Assembly (NCBI RefSeq): GCF_026212465.1
Contig: NC_080049.1
Span: 34,702,885 to 34,766,884 of the forward strand
Source of the DNA: Amaranthus tricolor
Taxonomy: Eukaryota > Streptophyta > Magnoliopsida > Caryophyllales > Amaranthaceae
Direction: 5' to 3'
DNA: 64,000 nt
Position numbers and translations under genes: made by a program. The notes beneath the pieces were generated by a model, which was not told the DNA's origin, ran no database searches, and saw only the letters and a list, made by a program, of their open reading frames with translations. Shown piece by piece: positions 47,740 to 61,200 of this stretch. How positions within the stretch are numbered: position 1 is the stretch's first letter; every line of letters starts with the position of its first letter.

Positions 47740-50700
47740 TTTCGCAGGCGAGGCGAATTTGGTGCCTCTGAATCTTTGATGCTTGAAAATCCGGTGGGCA
47801 AGCAAATAATTCAAATTATTGAAAAAGTTAGGGGACTTAATCGAGGTATAGAAAGAAAAACCCTACAAACTAAAATTCAATAAAAGCCCTAAAAATTCGA
47901 AATTGAAGGAGAGAATCAGAGTGGAAGAGCGGGAGGAGAAGATGATGATAACTGATTGATGATCAATGCAGCGGGTCAGAGGGAAAAAGAAAGGCGGCGA
48001 AGCTACGATAAACAGAAGGCAAAATAAAAAAGGGAGGATAGGAATTGTTATCGCGAACGAAAAATACAAGTACAAATCATGGGGCGTGTCTAGCAACTTA
48101 GACCGATCATTGGCCGGTTCAGCTCGGTTTCTAACTAGTTACTCGTACTCAATGTGTGTTCTAGTGAATTTGCCCCCCTATCCGTGTTATCAAATTTATT
48201 TTAAACTAGTATAGAAATTCGTGTACAAATTTATTAATGCGAAATATATATAAAAAAATAATTTCAAATAATAATATAAGTACTGTATATTATCGTTATT
48301 AAATTTACCAAATACATGACTTTTTAAATCAAAACATAATTGCTAACGTTTTTTTTATTATTTACCTGATACATAACTTTTTTTCATGCAATTGAAGATA
48401 TTAAATTCTAAGTAAACTAAATAGAAATACTATAGTATATCATACAAATACTTTACCTAATTTAGCTTCAAACTTAAACAAAATATATTATATTTTAAAT
48501 TATATAAATATTGTCATGTAATCAACCATTAGTTACTTTGCATAATCTTTTGATCTTATTTCCCGTCCTAAGACATGCATTAAGTCAAAAATTTTACTAT
48601 ATTTATATTCTTAATTGTTCTTATATGTTTCAATTTATTTACTATTTTTAGTCATACTATTACTAAATAAAACTAATTAGTATGATATGTAATCATTTCA
48701 CATCCAATAATATTTTTCCATTTGTCATGCCTCTTTAAAAAATGACACTTGAAATTTTTCAAGACTTTTATAGTATTGTATGATATGATTTATTTTTTGT
48801 CATTACGCTATTTTTTCTTTAATTATCATGCAGTGCATTTAACTTAATTTTTGGGCTATATTATTTGTTGTCATTTTTTATTGTGTCGTCACTTTTATAA
48901 ATCTAATCCATAGTATTGCTCTTAACTCAATTCATACTTTTATCTCTTTAATTTATTTCTAAAAACGCTCTTATTAATATTCAAATATTGAAAAAATATG
49001 GTTGATGAATTTGATCACCAAAATGATTCGGAAGTATAAATTACGAACTCTTACACGAATTTTTGTTGCAAATAGTATATGTAGGATAGCTTGAGAACTT
49101 AACACTGTGTTTGGATAAGGTTTTAGGAGGAAAAGAAAAGGAAAGGAAAAGAAAATAAGAGAAGGGAAAGGAAGTGGAAGGATTCATGAGGAGCATTTTT
49201 TTTGTTTGGATAAAGAGGGAATTGAAGGGAAATGAAAGGAAAATAGAGTTTACAAAATTCCAAATAAATTAAATACTATCAATAATAATACACACACAAT
49301 GGCTTAATATTAATGAATTTACAAAAAAAAAGTTTGAATATGAACATTATTCTACTTTGCAAGCTATTTTCCTTCTAAATCCCTCTTGAAAAGATTTGGT
49401 TATTAACAAAATTAGGGGTATTAGTCCCTCCATTTCCTTTCCTTTCAAATCCCTTCTCTAAAATTATTATCAAACCAAAGGTAATCATTTTCCTCCAAAT
49501 CCCTGCCTTTCCTTTCCCTCCAAATCCCTCAATCCAAATATAATGTAAGTGACAATATAAATTATTCAAATAGATTTGTTACAGATAGACAGTTCAAAAC
49601 AGTAAATGAATTGCATGCTTGGCAGGTGAGATAGCTATTGAAATCGGTTCACAGTCTGCATACGTTCCTTAGTCGAGGAGTTGCATCATCGATTGAGTTG
49701 TCTAGTGTGGCATCAGGACCACTATAAATACTAGGGGCATCTAGTGTGCAGACAAATATGCCCCTATGGTCTCAGACAAGTAGCCCCACATACTCCCAAT
49801 GGTCATTTTGCCTCTCCTTGTCAGCGTTCGACGCCTATAACTACGTGCACTTATTAGGTCATCCAAAGGTGTTTGCTAAAATTTATGATAACTTTTGATG
49901 CTTGTTAAAATTTATGTTATCTTTCGATGTTTTATCATTTCAACACAAAATCTAATTAGATGATAAAGACAGAAGAATAAAACAGTAACAAAATTGCAAG
50001 GAAAGGAAGGAAGGTATTTATATGTATATCTGTATAATAAAATTAGAATTAATAAAAGACTATACTACCTTTTCCTTTAAAACTTCCTGGTGAAACAAAG
50101 CACAAGAGACAATTTGGCTATGTTCTTGTTATTAATTTTTTTTTGAATGGTAGAGTTAACAAGGAAAATGGACGTCTGCTAGTTCAAAAAAAAGAATTAT
50201 TGTATTTGAAATTCAGGTGACAAATTTACCAATTGCCATACGAAATCTCAAAGGGACAAACAAGAAGGGAGTGTGGCCAGCAGTTGATTTTCGAAATTCA
50301 AGAGAAGAAGGATTTGTGGCTTGCTATTTTCGAACAAAAATCAGGGGAAGAAGGCTTGAAGATTGAGAAGGTGAGTACGTTTTCGAATAGATGGTGTGTG
50401 TGGGTTCTTGGCGTTCGATTTTTCAGGGTTTGGGAAAGGGTTATGGTATTTTAATCAAAATAAAAGAAAAGGAAAGGATGGAAGAATTAACTTGAGAATA
50501 AATTTATATAATGTATATTTAAGGTAAGGTCATACTCGTACTAATAATTCTCTTAAACTCACTCGTCTTAACTTATTAATTTCTGAAATGTTACATAATG
50601 TTTCCCAAAAGTTAGTATTCACAGTTAACCCAAAAGTATACTCATGTATTTTCATATGTGCTTCTATGCCCTTGTAATTTCCCAAAAATTATGTTGCTTG
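47740..50700. other. CDKG upstream region and AT-rich spacer
   Basis: From 47740 to about 48100 lies the probable leader and promoter of the CDKG gene (GC-richer). Then AT-rich spacer with a foldback MITE (49102-49548). At 49600-49870 there is a short GC-richer patch with ACTATAAATACTAGGGG, possibly a transposon remnant. A stretch at 50233-50380 followed by AAG/GTGAGTA resembles one exon but has no partner. No gene supported. Confidence 0.45.
49102..49548. repeat. Foldback MITE (purine arm / pyrimidine arm)
   Basis: Left arm ACACTGTGTTTGGATAAGG followed by AGGAAAAG tracts; right arm with CTTTCCCTCCAAATCCCTC and AATCCAAATATAATGT. Same architecture as the pair at 4884-5526. Confidence 0.6.
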
Positions 50701-51070
50701 TTCATTTGTTGCTGTTGATCTATGTTTCTCTATGTTCACATGATTTCTGTTGATTCTGCTTCCTCATTTGTTGCTTGACTTTGATCCTGTTCTTTTGATG
50801 CATTTGCTGGTGCTGGTTCATCATATGTTGTTGCTGCTGTCCCCCTTCCTGATTCATCATTGGTCTGTGATGTCCCTTCTCCATTTTGGTAGAAAATCTA
50901 TTGATCATTTATGCCTAAGTAGAACAAGACAATGTTAAATATGTTTTTTTTCTACTTTTGTGTCTAAATAATGCAGGGAATCATAAATGATCTCCCTCCT
51001 TACACTCAAATACTTAGGGAGTATTCCCTCCCTTGCAAGTTTTGTCTTGTTCATATGAGGAATGTGTAGT

Positions 51071-51510
51071 CTATGCCCCCAATTTTCTTATAACTTCAAC
51101 TTTACATGCTTGTAGAGTGATCCAAACAAATTTCATTGTACTTGGTTGTAGAGATTCAAATGCATTAGTAACTGCCCTCACCATTTGTGTGTAATTATAT
51201 GCTGATTTTTTATGTTGAAGTGCTTGTATTGATCTAAAAAACCCTAAGTCCAAGACATTCATGTCTGGAGAATTAGGGGGTTGCTGAACCAAATGAAAGT
51301 CAAATCCCTCAAATGTTGCTGCCTCTCTGAACCTTAAATCATCATCCAAAATGTGTGGTTTGGCATTTTCTTGTTGGATAAAAATTTTCTTGCTTGCTTC
51401 TTGTGGCCATTTGTTTCTTATTGCTGGCAATATGTTCTACACAATCATATCCATCATGTGATTCTTGGTTATTAATTGTATCGGTTTTGTAACAAGAGAG
51501 GCAATCTCGA
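51071..51510 (-). pseudogene. MLE transposase, C-terminal part
   Basis: Reads VTKPIQLITKNHMMDMIV, stop, NILPAIRNKWPQ, then IFIQQENAKPHI, LVQQPPNSPDMNVLDLGFF, IQALQHKKS and a helical end. In active plant MLEs the second catalytic residue is Asp in QQDNA; here it is Glu (QQENA), which would by itself weaken or abolish catalysis. The third Asp (NSPD) is kept. The in-frame TAG is a further lesion. Confidence 0.8.
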
Positions 51511-51529
51511 TACATAATTAACATTTAAT

Positions 51530-54500
51530 AATAATGTTAACAAAAAAAAAATATTGCGGAAGTCTCAAAATGCCGAATTGTTAAAAACTTTAAATCATAA
51601 AACTAAAACTGTTTAAAACAGAAGTAAAATATTACCTCTGATAAGAAATATTGTTTGCTCAAAAAGAAAAAAAAAATACATCATCATCATCAAGTGATCA
51701 ATAAAGATACAAAAAGCAGCTAAGTTCTCGATAAATAGTAATTGCTGCGGCCTGGATCGGAAGCTGAACTAAATCCTGCAAAATGCTGCCATCTATGATA
51801 CGGATGACAGCCGATTGAATCGGTCAGCACTTAACGCCGAGCATAACTTCCTATCCAGCTCAAAATACGGAAATTATACGCTACATTTACAAAATAATAA
51901 TTTAAGTACGAACTTATACTTAATTGACACCACCGTATATTTTTACCATGTTCTTTTTCTGTTACATACTTTTAAGTCATTAAGATACCATTCTCGATCT
52001 TGACAGAAGTACGTTACTGCCACTTATACAATTCGGTAATCTTAACACTTGAGTAAGTTCATTTGGTTAATACTCATAACCGTACCATGCATCATAGCAT
52101 CAACACTAATCAAGTTTATCAGTGATCAACAAGCACATCAATATGACACCTGATATATGTAAGGGTCTGGTTAGGTGAGAACCGTAGTCCTAAACCCTAA
52201 CTGTGGTGGGAGTCGTCACCCCTCCAATACAATATTTATGCTCGAGCTCTACAGGATAGGTAGCGAACCCCCTGTCTTACACCGCATTTTACGTGCCGGC
52301 CAACACGGACGCCGGGATTTTACATGCCGGTCCATGGTTCGACATTACCTTACTATCAGGGTCATTCAATCAATACATTTCACACAAGTACATCACATTT
52401 TTATTACTCCAAGTTGACTTTGAATTTGAATTTGACCAACCTAAGTGGTAACTTCATTTATTTAATATAATTCTTAATCATAACGTTTAATTCACCTTTA
52501 CGTCTTTATATGTTCATTACTTAATTTTTACACATTAAATTTTATTTATAACTTTATTTTAATAGTTCACTAAATTCACACTAATAACTTAATATTTTAT
52601 TAATAGTCTCCAAATTAGTATTTTCCACAAGTAGCTACTAAAATCTATTTCTCTTGAAATAAGTTTCCAAAATCAAAATTTCCAACTTTAAAATAAATAA
52701 AACTTTATTCTCCTCACAAAATCAAACATTCTAATTAAAATTCAAGTTAAACTACAACCTTTGGATAAGTTTTCAAAATTCAACAAATTTACCAAAAAAA
52801 TAATTATTTCAAGTTTGGAAAAACAAGTAAACTTATTAGATTCGCGAAAATCAACATTCTAGTTATAAAACAAATAAAACTTATAATTTCACAAAAAAAT
52901 CAATATTTCACACATATTTTAAGAACAAGTTTACTAAAAATACTTTTACATCTTTTTATATAAATTTTGGTCAAATAGTTAGCAGATAAAATATTATTTT
53001 GTACTAAATAATTAAATGTCACAAAAGTTATTATTATTTTTTTTTAATTATGAAATCTCATATATTCAAGAAAATCACTTCAATATTTAATAACTTATAA
53101 AGCTTTCTCAAAAATAACTTTTAAGATTTTATTTTAATATTATCACAAAATAGCTTATAATAATATAAAAAAAGAATAAATCAAACTCTTTTTCTTTTAA
53201 TATGATAATGGTCGAATGGCCTATGAGTATTTCGGGGCCTTTTTTTTCACTAATAAAACAACTTCATTTAATTTATTATAGTAAATTCAAGATTTAAATA
53301 ATTAACATAACCACTAAAAAAAACAAATAAAAAATAAAAACTTTACACAATAACTTAGAAATTTACTATAACTTTAAGGATAAACTTAAATCTCATAATA
53401 AAGTATAATAACAATATTCTTAATATAATCATACTTAGTAAAATACGTTCATAAAATAACTTACTACCTTATAAACTAGTTTGAATGCTAACATAAACAT
53501 ATTAATACAAAATTCTAACATAAAATACATTCTTAAATATAATAACATTTCTAATGTAACACATAACTCATAAATATACTAGTACTAGTTTATAACACGA
53601 ATCATGCTTAATATCACTAGAATATAATTTTGCACTCAACTTCCTAAACTTGTTCAAAGACTATTAGATTAACATACTAAATATACTTTTAGCATACACA
53701 TACTTAATATAATCTTGATCATAATTTCATTAAACTAACTTCCACTAAAATATATCAACATATTTCACACTTTGCATATTATAAAGTAAATATAATGTAA
53801 AATTCCATAAAAAGAGTAGGGTAAGAAGTTATACCATACTAACACCAAGGATTAGTACTAAGTACTAATTAGAAAAATAATAAGAAATAAGATCCTCCAA
53901 GATAGATAATAATGCTCCAAAGATAATTAATCCCAACTCCCAAAATAATGATGATCATTTAAGCTAAGTAAAGAGTGTTCTAAGCTCCATGTTCTTTAAT
54001 TTCTTCAATTAATAAAGGTATTAATGTAGTAAGATTTTAATGAAGTGAAAATATAAGAAAGAATGTTAGAAAGATTTGATGATGGTGGTGTAAGTGATCT
54101 CATGGCTAAGGGGGGTATTTATAATGGGTTTGGGCAACTTTGTAGTTCATTAGATTGTATGAAAAAGAGTGTTAGGAATATAGAAGAAGGTTAACTTGTG
54201 TAAGTGATTTAGAGTGTGTAAGTGAATGTGTAAGAGTTGGAGTGTGTAAGTGAATGTGTAAGAGTTTGGAGTGTAGAAGAAGGTTAGCTTGTGTAAGAAA
54301 ATGGTGATAGTTTGTGTAAGTGATGAACATCATGGGTTACCTTAGAAAGGATTTTGGTTCATCAAAATTTTGTTCTAATATGTACAAGTGAATATACTTT
54401 AAAATAATGGGTAAATTTAATCATGAAAATATTTAGTTCATTTAAAATTTTGCTTAAACTATACTTAATGTTAATAATAAAAATACGACTCATTTTTATG

Positions 54501-54820
54501 TATAAAATAATTATATCAAAATTATAAGGTTAAATAATAAGTAGTAATGTTAATTTAAGGAAGAAAGTTAAAAAGTAACGTTTTACAAAATCGTGAATAT
54601 AATAATAAAAACTTACTTTTCGTACTATAAAATAATAAAATAATATTTTAGTGCTTATAAAAAGATTTTAAACAAAATACTATTTTAAAGTTTAATATTT
54701 GAAAGAAATTATAAATCGGAAAAGATTTAGGAATTAAAGATGGTTTGAAATAGATAATTAAAGGATTAGAGATTTGAATTGAAAATTCAGAATAAATTAA
54801 TCGGAAGATTAAAATTAAGA
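51530..54820. repeat. AT-rich insertion in the MLE, probable long-LTR remnant
   Basis: No coding sequence. GC-richer island at 52150-52350 with repeated TTTTACGTGCCGG / TTTTACATGCCGG. A promoter-like GGGGGGTATTTATAATGGG lies near 54110-54130. There is a small minisatellite at 54213-54269. Candidate termini are TGTTAACAAAA (51535) and TCTTTTACA (about 54837), which fit TG..CA, but no 5-bp target duplication was found. Best guess is a solo LTR of a large gypsy element; weak. Confidence 0.35.
54184..54298 (+). repeat. Short minisatellite with flanking direct repeats
   Basis: A unit of 28-29 bp, beginning AGTGTGTAAGTGAATGTG, occurs twice in tandem (54213-54240 and 54241-54269). It is bracketed by GAAGAAGGTTAACTTGTGTA (54184-54203) and a near-copy at 54277 on. 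Confidence 0.75.
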
Positions 54821-54881
54821 ATTTTGAGTCTTTTACAGGTTTGGTCTCTATGTTCCCTCTCTTCCTGTTCTTTGAGCTCCT

Positions 54882-55601
54882 CTAAGCTGAAACTTGAGTT
54901 GTAAAAGGAAAGATTCCTATCTTTCCACCAAAGATTAGTTCACCATCATTTGAAAACAAAGGTTTAGTCATTGCACACATAAACATAATTTTTGGCACAT
55001 ATCTTTTGGATTGAATTTCTCTATGTGGTCCCTCCTCACCAGGTGTGAGATAGTATGTTTGTTGTGTCCTAGTGAGATAAAATAGTTTCTCATCTATGTG
55101 TACACTGTTTGACATGTCATTGAATCTAAAGTTAATTCCCTCATCATCTAGAATGCAACTAGAAAGACAAAAAATTAACCTGTCAAGCTTGTTTTTGTCA
55201 TTTAGGAGTGGTTTAATTGCATTGGTGTGCTTTCTAATGATCTCCTTTGTCTTCCACCTCCACACTGTGCTTTGACTTACACCCATTACTTTGGCAACAA
55301 TAGTTTGACTTGTTTTTTTGGCCTTTTCTAAGCTTTTGAACTTTGTGTCATCAAAGATGATTTGTCCCCTTTGATTTCTTCCCCACCCTTTTGCTGTTTA
55401 CATTTATTGGGAATGAGTTTTATTGTTGTCGCTATTTGACTTGGCTTTATATTCTTGAGATGGTCTCTCTACTGACCTTGTACTTTGTTGACATCTCCTC
55501 CATGATTTCATGTACTGGTTTGCCTTTATTGTTGACAGATAAAGCAACTCAAGCATAATTTGTTTCCTACTGTAGTTGTCTAATTTCCTTGAGTTTTCCA
55601 T
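54882..55601 (-). pseudogene. MLE transposase, N-terminal and central part
   Basis: Starts MENSRKLDNYSRKQIML (55601). It then shows the helix-turn-helix MGVSQSTVWRWK at about 55286 and the first catalytic aspartate in the HIDEKLFYLT motif. HREIQSKRYVPKIMFMCAMTKP and the GGKIGIFPFTTQ block follow. A stop interrupts at 54882; homology continues as RSSKNRKRGNIETKPV to about 54830. A frameshift separates the first ORF (to 55404) from the second (55286 on). The family usually has one uninterrupted ORF of about 450 aa. Confidence 0.8.
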
Positions 55602-56764
55602 GTTAATTGAAGTTGAAGCAATAAAAGAAGTGAAAAGTGTGGTCTTATTAATCGCGGTTGTCCCTTTTATAAGGCTGTTGTTTTTCCTTTGGTTTTTCTG
55701 TTGTTCCTGGCACCAAAGTGATCTGAATTCGTATTTGTTGGCTGATTTTTGGGTGTTCTTGGCGCCAACTTCCTCTGAATTTATTATACTTGGCGCCTCT
55801 CTGTTTTGGCTATGTGTTTGATTCTGATTTGGAGACGAGTGTCTGTCTTGGGTTTCTGTTTTGTGAAATTAACTCTTTATTTGGGAAACATTTTCGGATT
55901 TACATGGCTTTACTTGAAAATCGACTTTTTATCTTTGTAGCTAATTAATCTAATTTAAACACTAAATGCATATTGTCTTTGTTTTTAAAATCTAAAGTCA
56001 ATGAGAGATTTAATATCCGCATGTGTATGTGGCGAGAGGGTTGTTCGTTATCGGTTTCCGTACAAAAGACGTTGAAGAAATCAAGGAAGAAATGAAGATT
56101 TTTTTTATTTAAAGTTTTCAATTTGTAATTTAAATTATGTAATTTTAGTTCAAGTACTTTAGAAATTTGTTAATCATAAAATTATGGATTGTAATTATGT
56201 AAATGAAAAGAATTCTAATGTGCAATTGTATTTTTCCCTCCAAATTTGAATTCTACCTACTTTATTAATGAAAAAGAAGGGAATCATTATTAATTAATCC
56301 ATACTTTTAAAATACCCCAATTATCCACTTTTAGGTATCCCCTACTACTCTTAATTTACGTGCCCAACTCAAATGGGACAAGTAAATTGAATTGGAGAGA
56401 GTATATGTCAAAGATGTTCATCTTTAGTTTAAATTGTTTGATTCAGCTAATGTGAGGATATTATTACTAAGACCCTTCTTTGATTTGCATCAGATAATTG
56501 ATAATGGCTGATGGTGAGGATATTCAGCCCCCTTGTGTGCGACCATGGGACTGGAATGGTTAAGGTATATTCATTTCTCATTTATAACAACTGCACTTTC
56601 TTAAGGATCGTGTGTGCTATTTTGATTTACGTTCCTCATCTTGACGGGGCCAAAAATTCTTAGTTTTTGGTTTCGAATTAAAATGGACTATTTTAAAATG
56701 ACTCAATAGATCATGTGCTATTTTGGTTTCAAATTTGGTTCATTGATCTAAATTCTTAACATAG

Positions 56765-57061
<297 letters not shown>

Positions 57062-57064
57062 TAG

Positions 57065-57172
<108 letters not shown>

Positions 57173-57837
57173 TGATACAAGATTCATGTTTGAATTGTCT
57201 TCATAACTACTAGGAAATGTTCCGTTTCTTTTGCTTAGTGTTTCAACACATGTTACTTTATCGGGTAAAAGATAATCAGCGAGAATGGGAATCTAGAACG
57301 GGACTAGTTTGTTGTAGTCTGTCTTGGACAATTGCTGCTGTTGCAGTTTTCACAAGGTTGTGTAATCGTTTTTTCACACGTTGATCTCAATCTTCGATAT
57401 TGTGCAATCCCATTGCAGGTATTGTGCTGGGTTCTGGAGATGGTGTCAGCCACACCGTTCCTATTTATGAAGGTATGCTCTCCCACACGCCATCCTTCCT
57501 CTTGACCTGGCTGGACGAGATCTGACAGAATACATGATGAAAATTTTGACTGAACGTGGGTACTCGTTCACCACCTCAGCTGAGCGTGAAATTGTTAGGG
57601 ACCTGAAAAAAAAAAACTCGCCTATATTGCTCTCGACTTTGAGCAGGAGATGGAGAAGAGTTATGAGCTTCCTGATGGGCAGGTGATTACTATTGGTTCT
57701 GAGATTCAGATGTCCTGAGGTCCTCTTCCAACCATCTTTCATTGGTATGGAAGCTTTCGCTATTGATGAAACCACCTACAATTCAATCATGAAATGTGAT
57801 GTCGATATCAGGAAAGATTTGTATGGAAACATCGTAC

Positions 57838-58119
57838 TGTTAAAATAATCTAGAAAAATTTAGGATTTTAATTAAATATAAAAATATCTAAACTAAAGAA
57901 TTAAAAAATAAAAATATCTAAGATAATATAATGGAAGATCCTAGAAAAGTAATTAAAAAATTAAAAATATCTAAGATAATTTAGTAAACTTGCACTATAA
58001 ATACCCATTGATGTAATCAATTTTTTGTGCAATGAAGAACAACATCCATTCTACATATTCACTCATCTTCCTCTCCAAATAAATTCATTCACTATTTTAC
58101 CATCTAAATTTTTCCTACA
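57838..58119 (+). repeat. 5' LTR of the copia element
   Basis: 282 bp, begins TGTTAAAATAATCTAG and ends TTTTTCCTACA; differs from the 3' LTR at four positions plus one T indel. Confidence 0.95.
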
Positions 58120-58219
58120 TTTGGTATCAAAGCTAATTAAAACCAAGACCTCCAAACAACCTAAACACATTAACCAACATACTCCACAATAAAACAAACC
58201 TCTAACCACAAAATAAAAA

Positions 58220-61200
58220 ATGACCTCAACCACTAATTACCCCCAAGTTAATTGGGTTCCCACATTTAAGGGAGAAAAATATGAACAATGGGCTATGCAA
58301 ATGAGGTCAATATTTATCTCCCAAGATTTATGGGAATTAGTACAAGAAAGTTACGAGCAACCACCCAAAGATGACACTAAAGAGTCATCTTGGGATGAAA
58401 CAAAAATAAAACAATATAAACAAAATAGGATAAGGGATAACTATGCCCTATCTCTATTATATCGTGGAGTCGACGAGGCAATACTTACAACGATCATGTC
58501 TGCAAAAATAGCTACGGAGGCTTGGAGGATCCTGGAGACAAAATACAGAGGTTCCGAAGAGGTAATTCTTTTTAAACTCCAATCACTATGGAGAGAATTT
58601 GATAATCTATTAATGGCAGAAAATGAAACAATACATTCATTTTTTGACCGAGTCACTAATATAGTTTATCAAATAAGATCAAATGGTGGTAAAATAGAAG
58701 ATGAAAATGTGATTCGAAAAATATTAAGGAGTCTTTCACAAAAATATAACATTATTGCCACAACAATAGAAGAAGTTAACAAGAAAAATTTATCTCAATT
58801 AAGTATGCCCGAATTAATGGGATCACTACTTGCACATGAAGATAGATTAAAAAGATTTAACGAAGAACCACTAAAACAAGCATTTCAAGCTAAATTAAAA
58901 TTTTCTAATGGTGAAAATAAAAATAGTCATTGTAAAAATTATGAAAAAGGACAAACATCAACTAATTGTAGCAAGGGGAGAGGAAATTTTAAAAATCAAA
59001 GGAGTCGATTAAATAATCAAACTGACCTTTATTGTAAATTATGTAAGAAAACTAACCACAATACTAATGATTGTCGGTACAAATGTAAGAGGTGTAAAAA
59101 ACACTCTCACCTCGAAAAAGATTGTTGGTATCGACAAAAAGAAGCAAACTATTCCGAAAATAATAATTCCGGAGAGCAAATATTTTACACTGGATTAAAT
59201 GCACAAGAAAAAGTAAGTGACATATGGTATATTGATAGTGGTTGTTCAAACCACATGACCGGCAATAAAAATTATTTTGTCACTCTTGACGAAAATGTTA
59301 AAACACACATCACACTTGGCGACGGTAAAAAAGAAGATGTCGCCGGAAAAGGAACAATTGTCGTTAAAACAAAAAATGGATCATCAAAATTAATTCATGA
59401 AGTTTTTTATGTTCCCGGACTTGCACAAAATTTATTAAGCGTAGGCCAATTAATTAAAAAAGGATATATGGTTAACTTTGAGAATAACAAATGTCAAATC
59501 TATGATAAAAATAAGGGTCAGATAATAACAACTGTTGAAATGCTCCTAACAAAATATTCCCATTAAAATTGCCATTTGAAGAAAAATTGGCTTTAAGCTC
59601 AATAAATGATGAATCCACCTTATGGCATTTGAGATTCGGACATCTAAATTTTAACAGTCTAAAACTATTAAAACAAAAAGAAATGGTAATTGGACTACCA
59701 TCAATAAAAAATGAAAGAAAAATTTGTGAAGGCTGTATATATGGCAAGATGCACAGATTGCCATTTCCTACCGCACCTTGGAGGGCCAAGGCTCCTCTAG
59801 AGCTTGTTCATGCAGATATCTGGGGTCCTACCAAGAATCCGTCTCTTGGCGGAAAAAGATATTTTCTTCTGTTCGTAGATGACTACTCCCGCATGATGTG
59901 GGTATATTTCCTGGAGAAAAAATCAGAAGCTTTTTCCCACTTCATGGAATTCAAAGCCCTCACAGAAAATCAAAGTGGGCATTCTCTTAAAATTCTTAGA
60001 ACAGATCGTGGCGGAGAATTTACAAGCAACGAATTCAACAACTTCTGTAAGAAGAATGGGATTAAAAGAGAACTTACAGCAAGGCGTACACCACAACAAA
60101 ATGGTGTCGCGGAAAGGAAAAACCGCACTATAGCAGAGATGGCCCACAGCATGATGCAGGGTAAACATCAACCCAAAGGATACTGGGCCGAAGCTGTTCA
60201 CACGGCAGTATATATCCTCAATAGATCTCCCACAAAAGCAGTTAGGGATTTAACGCCATATGAAGCCTGGCACAAGAGAAAGCCAAGAGTAGAACACCTC
60301 AAAGTGTTCGGATGCGTAGCTTATGCCCACATCCCAAAGGAGAATCGGGAAAAGCTCGACGAGAAGGGAGAAAAATGCATATTCATTGGATACAGTCACG
60401 AAACAAAAGGATATCGCCTTTACAAGCCTGAATCTAAACAATTAATCATCTCTAGAGACGTAATTTTCGACGAAGCAGCCGAATGGACGTGGAAAGAAAA
60501 AGAAACTGAAGCTCGCGAAGGAGATACTCTCCTAAGAGATCCAAGTGAAGAAGACGGAGCAGACCAACCAACAAACCCATCATCTCCGAGTCCAAGTACA
60601 CCTGAAAGTACAAGATCATTCCCAAGCTCAAGAAGCCAAACATCACGTTCAACTCCTCAACCTCAAGAAGCCCGAAGATCAACACGAGATCGGCAACCGC
60701 CATCATGGTTACAAGATTACCATTGTGACCAAGCAATGATGGCTCTCTTCTCTAGTGAGCCACAAACATTTCAAGAAGCAGCACAAGAAGAAACCTGGAT
60801 TGAGGCTATGAACGAAGAAATGAAAATGATCGAGAAGAATCACACATGGAAACTTGTAGACAAACCACAAGACAAGGAAGTCATCGGACTCAAGTAGGTC
60901 TACAAGGTGAAACATAATGATGATGGCTCCATCAACAAGTACAAAGCAAGGCTCGTAGCAAAGGGATATGCGCAACAACCAGGAATCGACTTCAACGAAA
61001 CATATGCACCAGTTGTCCGCATGGAGACAATCAGAACAGTCCTGGCATTAGCAGCACAGCATCAGCTACCAGTCTTTCAACTCGATGTCAAATCAGCATT
61101 TCTAAATGGAGAACTTGAAGAAGAAGTGTACGTCGAGCAACCGCAGGGATACGTCATCAAAGGCCAAGAAGACAAAGTATACCGCCTTCGAAAAGCTCTG

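Larger units (their letters stand above)
51060..56408 (-). mobile_element. Broken plant mariner-like element (Tc1/mariner superfamily)
   Basis: Both halves of a plant MLE transposase lie on the minus strand: N-terminal/central part (55601-54820) and C-terminal part (about 51510-51071), with about 3.3 kb of unrelated sequence between. The right boundary is set at GGGACAAGTAAATTGAATTGGAGAGAGTA (to 56408; the GGGAC...GGAG.GAGTA pattern is typical of mariner ends). The left end is uncertain, perhaps near GGGAGTATTCCCTCC at 51017-51031. The 5' half continues past ETKPV while the 3' half starts before an equivalent VTKPI, so the halves overlap by several residues. They may come from two copies. Inactive. 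Confidence 0.65.

Noticed and set aside
50720..50908. Gln/Met/Asn-rich minus-strand ORF downstream of the MLE transposase
   Set aside because: Low-complexity (CAA/ATG repeats), its mirror strand is equally open, and no family or splice partner is seen.
56514..56575. Intact start of a functional actin gene
   Set aside because: Although MADGEDIQP is present, an extra C shifts the frame within exon 1, and many later lesions confirm a pseudogene.
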